From: Euryarchaeota archaeon UBA28
Lineage (GTDB): Archaea > Thermoplasmatota > Poseidoniia > Poseidoniales > Thalassarchaeaceae
Reading direction: 5' to 3'
Assembly: GCA_002501605.1 (NCBI GenBank)
Contig: DANW01000012.1
Span: forward strand, 13,528-22,682
DNA: 9,155 bases
Shown here: one piece after another, positions 1 to 6,089 of the stretch
Numbering within the stretch: the first letter of the stretch is position 1
Layout of the letters: each line of letters starts with the position of its first letter
Program-made: the position numbers and the translations under genes
The notes under the pieces: model-generated
Seen by the model: only the letters and a program-made list of their open reading frames with translations
Told to the model about the DNA's origin: nothing
The model's database searches: none

Positions 1-11
1 GGGAAATTTGG

Positions 12-620
12 TCACTCTTCCACTAAGAGTCCGTCCCACCACCTTTTAGCAGGTATGAAAGCTAGGAATGAAGTCAACGTCAAGAGTACCCAAACGATTG
101 GATTTTCCAACATACCGAGTAGCTCATCTCCCCAGATTCCTATAACCAATGCCTGAATTCCAAATCTGAGGCCTCTTCCAAAGAGGCCAGCAAAAATGAA
201 TTGGTTCCTGTCCATATCCCCCATTCCAGCTACCCATGCCAAGACCTTGTAGGGGATTGGAGATACCGCAGCGACAAAAATTCCAGCGCTGCCATATCTA
301 ATGATTAGACTATCCAGTCTCTGGACGTGGATTTCCCGAATATACCTCTCAGCGACGCCCCTTCCCAAGATTCTACCGAGCCACCATCCAACCAGTGCCC
401 CAGATACACTAGTTACTGTGACAATCGTCCATATCAGGAAAATTGCCAGAGGATCTCCCTGGGCATCAAGGAACATAGGAAATGTAAGAGCCTCCGGGGG
501 AATTGGCTGGATTACCGCCTCTGTGAATGATAGGATTCCAAGCCCGGGCAATCCTAAATCTAGTGCCCACTGGACATACGAATCCCATCTGTCCCAGAAT
601 CCACTAGGTAACAGGCTCAC
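12..620 (-). CDS. YqaA/DedA-like (VTT domain) membrane protein
   Basis: Small polytopic membrane protein of 202 residues in the DedA/SNARE-associated (VTT) superfamily, closest by eye to the YqaA branch. Visible motifs are F-T-E at 32-34 followed by PIPPE at 39-43, the SPIPYK segment at 120-125, and GRGLRF at 148-153. Hydrophobic segments lie near residues 22-50 (probably re-entrant, broken by prolines), 57-82, 108-131, 141-163 and 174-190. Members of the superfamily are linked to membrane lipid transport and envelope homeostasis; the substrate of this one cannot be read from sequence. The start is a GTG; an in-frame stop lies five codons upstream, so there is no longer option. No Shine-Dalgarno precedes it, but a TATA-like element 22-30 bases upstream would fit a leaderless transcript. 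It is divergent from nob1. Confidence 0.85.
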   Translation of the reverse strand: MSLLPSGFWDRWDSYVQWALDLGLPGLGILSFTEAVIQPIPPEALTFPMFLDAQGDPLAIFLIWTIVTVTSVSGALVGWWLGRILGRGVAERYIREIHVQRLDSLIIRYGSAGIFVAAVSPIPYKVLAWVAGMGDMDRNQFIFAGLFGRGLRFGIQALVIGIWGDELLGMLENPIVWVLLTLTSFLAFIPAKRWWDGLLVEE

Positions 621-712
621 GAGCGTTCGTCCAAGTCATTGTGTATGAAATGGTGGTTTTTGTGTGGACCAGCAGAGGGAAAACCAATGAAAGGAAAGCT
701 GGTGGCTAACAC
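621..712. promoter_or_regulatory. Divergent promoter region, YqaA-like / nob1
   Basis: A 92-base gap separates the two divergent GTG starts. On the minus strand TTTCATACA (642-650) sits 22-30 bases before the YqaA-like start, the distance expected for an archaeal TATA box with leaderless transcription. On the plus strand GGTGG at 701-705 lies 7 bases before the nob1 GTG and resembles a Shine-Dalgarno sequence. The promoter call is inferred from position and base composition only. Confidence 0.35.
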
Positions 713-1207
713 GTGGAAGATAGGCTTGTTGTAGATACTTCGGCCCTATTATATTGGCCTCTAACAGAATTGAATGGGGCCATCATAGTACAATCACAGG
801 TCAAGGAGCTGGAGAGGCATTCCCCCGCAAGGGCAGAAATGGTTGAAGCAGTGGGAGTGATAATCTCTGAGCCTACTGTAGATTCGATTTCATCAGCTTC
901 GATGGCGGCAATGGAAACTGGAGATATGGGGGGCTTATCTGTTACCGATCTACACTTGGTTGCAATGGCATATGAGAGAAATTGCGTACTAGTTACCGAC
1001 GACTACCGCATGCAGAACCTATCTGAGAGAATGGGAGTAAGATGGAGGTCTGTCGATTCTGATGGAATTTCTGAGTTTTGGATATGGAGGCTGAAATGCG
1101 TTGGTTGTGGGAGAGAGTTCGATTCACCGGAAAGTCCCACCAACAAGAAGGGTATACTTGGTGAGTGTATTGACTGCGGGAGTGATTTGAAACTCAAGAG
1201 GGGGTAG
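713..1207 (+). CDS. nob1: rRNA maturation endonuclease Nob1 (PIN domain plus zinc ribbon)
   Basis: Archaeal Nob1, the endonuclease that trims the 3' end of small-subunit rRNA during ribosome assembly in the cytoplasm. The 164 residues hold a PIN domain (about 1-118) with the expected acidic metal-binding residues D8 (VVDTSALL), E32 (VKELERH), D79 (SVTDLHLVAMA) and D96/D97 (LVTDD). A C-terminal zinc ribbon follows, with C129-x2-C132 and C152-x2-C155. PIN domain followed by a rubredoxin-like zinc ribbon is the diagnostic Nob1 arrangement, and the length is normal for archaea. The GTG start is supported by GGTGG seven bases upstream and by the position of the first beta strand (RLVVDTS). The stop codon directly abuts the stop of tatA on the other strand, with no base between them. 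Confidence 0.93.
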   Translation: MEDRLVVDTSALLYWPLTELNGAIIVQSQVKELERHSPARAEMVEAVGVIISEPTVDSISSASMAAMETGDMGGLSVTDLHLVAMAYERNCVLVTDDYRMQNLSERMGVRWRSVDSDGISEFWIWRLKCVGCGREFDSPESPTNKKGILGECIDCGSDLKLKRG

Positions 1208-1426
1208 TTACTCTTCTTCTGACAGGAATTCTTCGGTTTGACCACCCCTGTCCATATCCATTTCGGTCTTAGAAGGTCTGGCTACCTCATTCACAGCTTT
1301 CTGGTACTCCCCTTTGGCGAGTCCGACGCTTCTAGCTAGTTTTGGGATTTTGTCAACTCCAAAAATTAGCACACCAAAAACAACGAGAGCGACGACTTCA
1401 ACGGTACCCAATGCCATTACTATCAT
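1208..1426 (-). CDS. tatA: Sec-independent translocase subunit TatA/TatB family
   Basis: A 72-residue single-span membrane protein of the TatA/B family, which forms the pore-like component of the twin-arginine pathway exporting folded proteins. The layout is canonical: a short N-terminal transmembrane helix (about 5-22) carrying one glutamate (E10), the FG hinge at 22-23, then an amphipathic helix from about 26 to 48 (KIPKLARSVGLAKGEYQKA), then a polar acidic tail ending in three glutamates. TatA is more likely than TatB from the short length and tail, but sequence alone does not fully separate them. Start could be the ATG at 1426 or the in-frame ATG at 1417 (MALGTVEVV), which matches the family N terminus equally well. 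moaD lies 47 bases upstream on the same strand. TatC is not in this window. Confidence 0.88.
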   Translation of the reverse strand: MIVMALGTVEVVALVVFGVLIFGVDKIPKLARSVGLAKGEYQKAVNEVARPSKTEMDMDRGGQTEEFLSEEE

Positions 1427-1473
1427 ACCCTGCCAGAGGACATAAGGATTGAATGCTTCGGATAAAGACCGTC

Positions 1474-1743
1474 TTATCCACCTGAAACAGGAGGTAGGAA
1501 TGCTAACTCCGAGGAGTCCTTGATTGCAGAGTCGAATTCATTAACCAGATTGCCATCAATCGCGACCCTGAGGCCACCAGAAACAAGGTCTTCCAGTCCC
1601 AATCTTTCAATCAATTGCGCGATCGTTGTCCCAATTTCCACTGGAATCTCGACTTCCCTCTCCCCCAAAGATTCTGCCAGAGGTCCAAAAAAAAGGACTC
1701 TGACAATTATGGCTCTCCTCTCGGTTCTGTCTGGTCCGCTCAC
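1474..1743 (-). CDS. moaD: MoaD/ThiS family sulfur-carrier protein (molybdopterin synthase small subunit)
   Basis: Ubiquitin-fold sulfur carrier of 89 residues. It shows the family N-terminal strand VRVLFFGPLAESLG (14-27), the central LRVAIDGNLV segment, and the MoaD-typical C terminus ELAFLPPVSGG, ending in the Gly-Gly that is adenylated and thiocarboxylated. MoaD with MoaE converts precursor Z to molybdopterin; in archaea such proteins may also act as SAMP-like protein modifiers or in tRNA thiolation, which cannot be excluded. The PPVSGG ending favours MoaD over ThiS. The GTG start adds about 13 residues compared with the usual family start at I/M-x-V-R-V; GAGAGGG lies only 2 bases before it. 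A run of eight A on the plus strand (1687-1694) encodes the two phenylalanines and is an error-prone spot for sequencing. tatA follows downstream. Confidence 0.9.
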   Translation of the reverse strand: MSGPDRTERRAIIVRVLFFGPLAESLGEREVEIPVEIGTTIAQLIERLGLEDLVSGGLRVAIDGNLVNEFDSAIKDSSELAFLPPVSGG

Positions 1744-1821
1744 GACCCTCTCACAAAGTACCCGGAAATCAATTCATCGGAACGAACTATACTAAATTAA
1801 GTCAGAGTATGTCCCACCCAC
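1744..1821. promoter_or_regulatory. Divergent promoter region, moaD / HAD phosphatase
   Basis: The 78-base gap between divergent genes contains one AT-rich element, ACTAAATTAA at 1791-1800. Its centre is 26 bases before the ATG of the HAD gene, the spacing of an archaeal TATA box with a leaderless mRNA, and no Shine-Dalgarno precedes that ATG. Read on the minus strand the same element would give moaD a leader of roughly 25-30 bases that includes the GAGAGGG at 1746-1752. Shared use in both directions is an inference. Confidence 0.4.
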
Positions 1822-2523
1822 ATGGGCCGTGTTACTGCTGTAGTGTTTGACTGCGATGGAGTTCTTGCTGACAATGGCTCATCATGGCAGAATATCCATA
1901 GAAAATTTGGCACAGACACGGCCGATGATGAATCACACAAGAAGACTCTGGAGATGTTTCTAGATGGTAAAATTACAGAAGAGGAGTTTGTTGAACATGA
2001 CATCCGCCTTTGGAAGAGCGTAAAGTCCGATATTCACAAGGATGACATCATCAGATGCTACAGTGGCATTGGCTTAATTGACGGTGCAAGAGAAGTCGTC
2101 GATGAGCTGAAAAGACGGGGGATTTATGTTGCAATTGTCTCATCCGGTGTTGACTTGTTCGTGGGCGCAATTGCGAGTATGCTGAAGGTAGACGACTGGG
2201 CAGCAAATGGTTTTGTGTGGGACGAGGAGGGATATCTTGTCAAGGGACTACCCACCAGGGTATACTCACACCAAAAGGGACTTATGGTGGAGAAGCTGGC
2301 AAGAATTAATGACTTCGAAACTAGCGAAATCATATCTATAGGAGACTCCAGCACAGATCTGTCCATGAAAATAGGAGATTCTTCATTTATTGGATTCAAT
2401 CCAGCACGTGCTAGGGCATTAGAGTCGTTTAGAAGTGCTGGAGTACCAGTGGTGGAATCAAAGGATTTGAGAAAAATATGGCCGTATATTTTCGACGGAG
2501 AAGAGTTTCCTGACCAAACCTAA
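1822..2523 (+). CDS. HAD superfamily IB phosphatase (archaeal phosphoserine phosphatase-like)
   Basis: Haloacid-dehalogenase fold phosphatase, 233 residues, with all four HAD motifs: nucleophile and acid D10/D12 in FDCDGVLAD, motif II at VSSG (106-109), the motif III lysine probably K152, and motif IV GDSSTD with D175 and D179. The SSWQNIHRKFG segment (20-30) and helical cap between motifs I and II resemble the archaeal PSPase-like subgroup of HAD IB, which includes SerB relatives. The substrate is unproven: phosphoserine is plausible but other small phosphomonoesters are possible, and the first motif reads DCDGVL rather than the DFDST of classical SerB. The ATG start places the first HAD strand at residue 5, as usual. 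Its TAA stop overlaps the DP1 stop by four bases in convergent orientation. Confidence 0.85.
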   Translation: MGRVTAVVFDCDGVLADNGSSWQNIHRKFGTDTADDESHKKTLEMFLDGKITEEEFVEHDIRLWKSVKSDIHKDDIIRCYSGIGLIDGAREVVDELKRRGIYVAIVSSGVDLFVGAIASMLKVDDWAANGFVWDEEGYLVKGLPTRVYSHQKGLMVEKLARINDFETSEIISIGDSSTDLSMKIGDSSFIGFNPARARALESFRSAGVPVVESKDLRKIWPYIFDGEEFPDQT

Positions 2524-4151
2524 GCGAATGGTACGGAGGCAGTAGCATAAGTGTGGAGATTCACCACTGTAAGGATGCATGGCTTTGGCTGAAAACCAAG
2601 CATTCTTTGGAAATCTGTTTGATTCTGCCATGTCGAACTATGTACCATCGTAGTTCCCTTGTAGTTTCCCACAAAGTGGCCGTGAACGTGACCTGTAACA
2701 AAAATATCTGGGACATTGGCAATAACTAGATTATCCTCAGGTTCCGGGGAAAGTGGGGTTTTTCCGCCCCATGAGGGGGCTAGGTGCCTTCTCTCTAACA
2801 TGGCTTGCATTGCTCTCTCTGGCCGGGAATATGATACAGATCTGAGTGTGGCAACGAAATCATCTATACTCTTACCGTGATACGAAAGTACCCTGACCCC
2901 ATGAAGGCTGAAATCACATGGATTTCCTACGAATGTCGCATCAGAGTAATCTTGTTGCACCTCTGGGTCCAAAGCGGGTTGCGGTTCAGCTGGCCTAACT
3001 GCATCGTGGTTGCCAGGCAAGATGATTACATCGACCCAATCCGGAAGCCTCTCAAGCAATCTAGCAAGCTCTGAGTATTGATTGAACAGGTCTTTGATTG
3101 AAAGATGGCGATCTTGTCCAGGATAAATCCCGACCCCATCTACACCATCCCCGCTGAGTACGAAATATTTGATAGTTCGAGCTAGAGGGTCATTGTTGAA
3201 CCATTCAATCATTTTATCCCATTGAGGACCTAGGAAGGTCATGCTACCAACATGAGTGTCTGAAAGGAAAGCCGCAGAGACAGCTCTATCTTCACCAGAT
3301 GTATTTTTCGAGTGAAACCCTAGTGGTGGAAGGTGAATATCTTGGACGAAGAAAATCGGGTCCCCTTCTCCGACCAAGAAATATCCACTGACGCCAACAA
3401 CATCATCATCCATCAATCCGTCAAGCGCCGGGTGTACCTCCGAAGCATCAGAGGGAGGCTTTAGAATGCACCTTATCTGAGCTGTCTCGTCCTCGACCAC
3501 GAACATTAGATTCTTACTTTTGGCCCATCTCATTTCTGTCGCTAGCCCTACCATGGTTACCTCATACTCCCTACTTGAGTGGCGTTGTCTGTTTCTCCAT
3601 GCCTCCGAAGCAGGCACAGGCCTCCTGGGAAGTGTGTTGGAGGCAACCATCATTGATCGTATTGCCTGTAGTCTGTCAGTGAAGCAAGCTCTCATGTCAG
3701 ACATCTTTCCTTCAGTGACCGAGTTCCCTGTGATATCGAAATGTATCTCAATTTGAGAGTCAACATCTGTCGCCTCCATGGGAAAATCTGCTAGGCTGTA
3801 ATGCTCCAGCCCGTGTGGCCTCGGAGGAGGAGCTAAATCCAATGATTTTGAGGGCGCTACAGTCCTTCCAATCGGAGAATGACTATCTGGGCTAGGAAGG
3901 GAAGCTTGCTCCGTTTTTGAAAAATCGGACACCAGAGGCTCTATTTTGGTTCTAGTGGACATAGATAGCAACTCGTTGACTGTCCTATGGTCGAGTATTT
4001 TCACTCCAGATGACCTTGCGGCCTCGATTAATGGTTGGATATCCTCTAGATCCTGAATAATCTGTTGCGATTTTCTGCCAATCACAAGCATACCTGAAGA
4101 AGCTAAAATTCGCTGTCTTTCAGGCCAATCCTCAGAGGCCATGCCAGTCAT
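2520..4151 (-). CDS. polB: DNA polymerase D (PolD) small subunit DP1 with Mre11-like exonuclease domain
   Basis: Small subunit of the archaeal replicative polymerase PolD, providing 3'-5' proofreading and a scaffold for the large subunit DP2. In order: a small N-terminal domain (1-75), a Pro/Ser-rich linker (about 76-125), an OB-fold region (about 195-275, EYEVTMVGLATEMRW) and a calcineurin-like phosphodiesterase domain (290-543). Nuclease metal ligands look intact: D298-T-H300, G334-D335 with D338, G380-N381-H382-D383, the YHG at 424-426 and GHVHGH at 487-492. So this is an active-type nuclease, unlike the inactivated eukaryotic B subunits. The 543-residue length is normal. The ATG start has a good Shine-Dalgarno (GAGGTGA, 4161-4167) nine bases upstream. 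pncC ends 44 bases upstream on the same strand, implying co-transcription. DP2 is not in this window. Confidence 0.95.
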   Translation of the reverse strand: MTGMASEDWPERQRILASSGMLVIGRKSQQIIQDLEDIQPLIEAARSSGVKILDHRTVNELLSMSTRTKIEPLVSDFSKTEQASLPSPDSHSPIGRTVAPSKSLDLAPPPRPHGLEHYSLADFPMEATDVDSQIEIHFDITGNSVTEGKMSDMRACFTDRLQAIRSMMVASNTLPRRPVPASEAWRNRQRHSSREYEVTMVGLATEMRWAKSKNLMFVVEDETAQIRCILKPPSDASEVHPALDGLMDDDVVGVSGYFLVGEGDPIFFVQDIHLPPLGFHSKNTSGEDRAVSAAFLSDTHVGSMTFLGPQWDKMIEWFNNDPLARTIKYFVLSGDGVDGVGIYPGQDRHLSIKDLFNQYSELARLLERLPDWVDVIILPGNHDAVRPAEPQPALDPEVQQDYSDATFVGNPCDFSLHGVRVLSYHGKSIDDFVATLRSVSYSRPERAMQAMLERRHLAPSWGGKTPLSPEPEDNLVIANVPDIFVTGHVHGHFVGNYKGTTMVHSSTWQNQTDFQRMLGFQPKPCILTVVNLHTYATASVPFA

Positions 4152-4160
4152 GGGCGATAG

Positions 4161-4167
4161 TCACCTC
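4161..4167 (-). promoter_or_regulatory. Shine-Dalgarno for DP1
   Basis: GAGGTGA on the minus strand, complementary to the 3' end of archaeal 16S rRNA, with nine bases to the DP1 ATG at 4151. It fixes the first ATG as the start rather than the ATG three codons later. Its presence inside the pncC-DP1 gap suggests translation of DP1 from a longer, probably polycistronic, message. Confidence 0.6.
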
Positions 4168-4195
4168 ATGATGATATCGCAAAAAAGTAGCCAGA

Positions 4196-4885
4196 TTATT
4201 CTTGGTCGTCCCAATCCGTCAATGAGGCTAGATCTACTTTGCCGATGTCTTCGGCCACTGTTCTGGGACTTTTCTGCCACTCAAGACTTCCTTCCCACTC
4301 TTCAGACAGGGGGTCTAATTGAGATGTATCGAAGGAAATATCCCCTTCATCCTTACTCAATACTTTCTCGACGACGGCCTCGTTTTCGTCCACCCTATCT
4401 AGTGCCTCCAGTGTGAGCCTCAATGCGAACGCGGCGAAAGACTTCTTGTTATCCAGCCTATCATTATCTCCGAAATCCATTCTTCTGGATAAAAAGTAGT
4501 CCCCTGCAATTACGGCTACATGGACCCTTCCAACCTCCTTATCCCCTGTTGATCCTCCGGGTCCTGCGATTCCAGTTATCCCTATTGAGACGTCTGATCC
4601 AGATTGATACTTGGCGCCCTGGGCCATTTGAATAGCCACCTCATGAGATACCGCACCCGCATCCCCGCTGTCGAAAGCTGACTTTTCTACGCCCAACTCT
4701 CTCATCTTTGAATCGTTAGAATATGTTATCCAGCCTTGATTAAACCATGCAGATGCTCCAGATATATCAGTTATCAAAGAAGCAACTAAGCCACCGGTAC
4801 AAGACTCAGCAACAGACACAGTCCAGTCTCTCTTCCTGAGCCTTCTTGCCACGCGGGACGCTAGTCCAGCGGTCTCTTCGACCAC
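4196..4885 (-). CDS. pncC: NMN amidohydrolase PncC (stand-alone CinA C-terminal domain) with acidic tail
   Basis: CinA C-terminal-domain protein, the family of nicotinamide mononucleotide deamidases that convert NMN to nicotinate mononucleotide for NAD resynthesis. Family motifs are AESCTGG (26-32), GASAWFNQG..TYSN (43-57), LGV (64-66), GAVSHEVA (77-84) and TGIAGPGG (104-111), followed by the VGRVHVAV strand (118-125). The catalytic domain ends near residue 165. It lacks the N-terminal MoCF/COG1058 domain of full CinA, as is usual for PncC. Residues 166-229 are an extra acidic, Ser/Asp/Glu/Trp-containing tail ending DWDDQE, with no domain I recognise. The GTG start has GAGGG (4892-4896) six bases upstream, and an in-frame stop four codons before it rules out a longer form. 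It sits between tRNA-Val and DP1, all on the minus strand. Confidence 0.92.
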   Translation of the reverse strand: MVEETAGLASRVARRLRKRDWTVSVAESCTGGLVASLITDISGASAWFNQGWITYSNDSKMRELGVEKSAFDSGDAGAVSHEVAIQMAQGAKYQSGSDVSIGITGIAGPGGSTGDKEVGRVHVAVIAGDYFLSRRMDFGDNDRLDNKKSFAAFALRLTLEALDRVDENEAVVEKVLSKDEGDISFDTSQLDPLSEEWEGSLEWQKSPRTVAEDIGKVDLASLTDWDDQE

Positions 4886-4962
4886 GCATCGCCCTCAAGA
4901 CACCGCCTTTTGAATTTGATGTGGGGGGCCTGTTGCCACTTGGCTAATAAGTTGAGATTTAC
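4886..4962 (-). promoter_or_regulatory. Leader between tRNA-Val and pncC
   Basis: 77 bases between the 3' end of tRNA-Val and the pncC start, both on the minus strand. It contains the pncC Shine-Dalgarno GAGGG at 4892-4896. A weak AT-rich stretch (TCAAATTCAAAA on the minus strand, about 4907-4918) could be a TATA box, but it would place transcription initiation at or just inside the Shine-Dalgarno. No clear oligo-T terminator follows the tRNA, so read-through from the tRNA promoter is equally possible. Confidence 0.25.
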
Positions 4963-5038
4963 TGGTGGGTCCGGCAGGAATTGAACCTGCGATCTTCGCT
5001 TTGTAAGAGCAACGTCATAACCCCTAGACCACGGACCC
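4963..5038 (-). tRNA. trnV(UAC): tRNA-Val (anticodon UAC), CCA encoded
   Basis: A complete 76-base cloverleaf on the minus strand. The acceptor stem is a perfect 7-bp helix (GGGTCCG with CGGACCC). Positions 8-9 are TG, and the D arm GTCTAGGGGTTATGAC has three Watson-Crick pairs and a T-T mismatch at 13-22. The anticodon stem TTGCT/AGCGA encloses the seven-base loop CTTACAA, giving anticodon TAC. The T arm GCAGG-TTCAATT-CCTGC is perfect, and its GGTTCAATTCC also serves as an internal box B-like element. The discriminator base is A, and the terminal CCA is encoded at 4963-4965. There is no intron. UAC reads GUA and, with wobble, other valine codons. Confidence 0.97.
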
Positions 5039-5100
5039 TAGCTGACCGGGGGAGCGTTGTGTTCAAATGGACTGCGGCTAAAGGAGTGTCGAGAGATGAC
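5039..5100. promoter_or_regulatory. Divergent promoter region, tRNA-Val / PIMT-like gene
   Basis: 62 bases between the 5' end of tRNA-Val (minus) and the ATG of the methyltransferase (plus). The only AT-rich core, TTCAAAT at 5062-5068 (ATTTGAA on the minus strand), lies about 27 bases from the tRNA 5' end, the right distance for its TATA box. The same core is about 35 bases from the ATG at 5101, compatible with a short leader that includes GAGAG (5091-5095), five bases before the ATG. Assignment is by spacing only. Confidence 0.35.
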
Positions 5101-6087
5101 ATGTCCGGAGTAATTGATTTGGTCCAAATGCTCAAAAAAACAGGGATTCCGATGAATCAGGGCATTATCGACGCGATTCTTTCAACCGAGCCTTCGGATT
5201 TTACGGAATTTCCACTGGAAAGTTTCTGGCAGGATTACCCTGTACCATTTCTAGTGACTGATTCAGGTGTGACAAAAACGATCTCTGCCCCTCACATGAT
5301 TGTGACAATGCTACACCATCTTGAGCTTAGGCCGGGTCAGCATGTCGTGTTGATGGGGTCAAAGGGAGGGTATTTGGCAACACTGATTGACAAGATTTGT
5401 GGACCTGCTGGCAAGGTCACCATCATAGAGTCACACAGAGAGGTTTCAGCACATACTACAAAGATACTGGAGGGTCTCCAACAGATTGGGATAATACGTA
5501 TCATGGGAAATGAGGCATTAGATGACCCATTCTGGTCTAGAGACGTGGACAGAGTCCTGTTTACAGGATCAATTAGAAACATGCCCTCTCAGATAGAGCT
5601 ACTGATAGAAGAAGGGGGATTTGTTCTAGGACCGTTTGGAGGCAGAGTCCAGCAAAGGCTCCTGAAGAGGGAATGGCAAGGCGGGGCATGGTATGAAACC
5701 GATCTTGGTGGTGTGGTTTTCGGGCCTTTGGATATCTCCGAGTACGACAGGACCTTTCCGGATCCAGAATTCATCGCTGATGAATTTGAGGACGCGTTGA
5801 AGCTAATAGAATCTTTGTTGGGCAGTGGTTCTGAAGAAGTTTTGAAGCTAGAAAAATTGGTCCAATCCCTACGTGACTTACCTTCCGGACTTCCTGAAAT
5901 TGATGAGAGCTATACGGATGAGGAGATTATTGAGCACCCTGTCATTGAACTCTTGATGACTGAGTCTGAGTGGTTGATTGAACTATGGCCTACATTCAGT
6001 AGATTAGTCGGTTTTGACCTCGTGGAACTTACTTCTGAACCCGAAGAAGCTCTCTTTGGAAAAAGGCATCGAGACTTTGTTCCTTGA
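5101..6087 (+). CDS. Divergent PIMT-like SAM-dependent methyltransferase with C-terminal extension
   Basis: Rossmann-fold protein resembling protein-L-isoaspartate O-methyltransferase (PCMT). From the ATG at 5101 it has 328 residues. The N-terminal helices (about 20-50, IIDAILSTEPSDF...YPVPF) and the SAPHM motif (62-66) are PIMT-like, as are the strand-loop-strand HVVLMGSKGGYLATLIDKI (81-99), TIIE (107-110), DRVLFTGSIRNMP (150-162) and the GGFVLGPFGG strand (172-181). The SAM-binding loop reads GSKGGY where PIMTs have GTGSGY, so cofactor binding may be altered. Residues about 215-328 are an acidic helical extension I do not recognise; ordinary PIMTs stop near 215-230. The reading frame is open upstream into the antisense of the tRNA, but those codons are not a credible start. 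The downstream CCA gene begins at or within its stop, suggesting translational coupling. A nucleic-acid substrate is possible but unproven. Confidence 0.75.
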   Translation: MSGVIDLVQMLKKTGIPMNQGIIDAILSTEPSDFTEFPLESFWQDYPVPFLVTDSGVTKTISAPHMIVTMLHHLELRPGQHVVLMGSKGGYLATLIDKICGPAGKVTIIESHREVSAHTTKILEGLQQIGIIRIMGNEALDDPFWSRDVDRVLFTGSIRNMPSQIELLIEEGGFVLGPFGGRVQQRLLKREWQGGAWYETDLGGVVFGPLDISEYDRTFPDPEFIADEFEDALKLIESLLGSGSEEVLKLEKLVQSLRDLPSGLPEIDESYTDEEIIEHPVIELLMTESEWLIELWPTFSRLVGFDLVELTSEPEEALFGKRHRDFVP

Positions 6088-6089
6088 CA

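Noticed and set aside
1520..1800. Plus-strand open frames opposite moaD
   Set aside because: Shadows of a clearly conserved gene; their translations are Ser/Pro/Arg-rich without any recognisable motif.
3520..3756. Plus-strand open frame inside DP1
   Set aside because: Lies opposite a long conserved gene and shows no motif, start signal or family resemblance.
4161..4169. Three-codon ORF (ATG AGG TGA, minus strand) overlapping the DP1 Shine-Dalgarno, possible leader peptide
   Set aside because: It arises from the Shine-Dalgarno bases themselves, has no ribosome binding site of its own and encodes only two residues; chance is the simpler explanation.
4981..5100. N-terminal extension of the PIMT-like frame starting at TTG 4981
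   Set aside because: Most of it is antisense to the tRNA-Val gene, and the translated residues do not resemble the PIMT N terminus; ATG 5101 has a nearby GAGAG and the right protein start.
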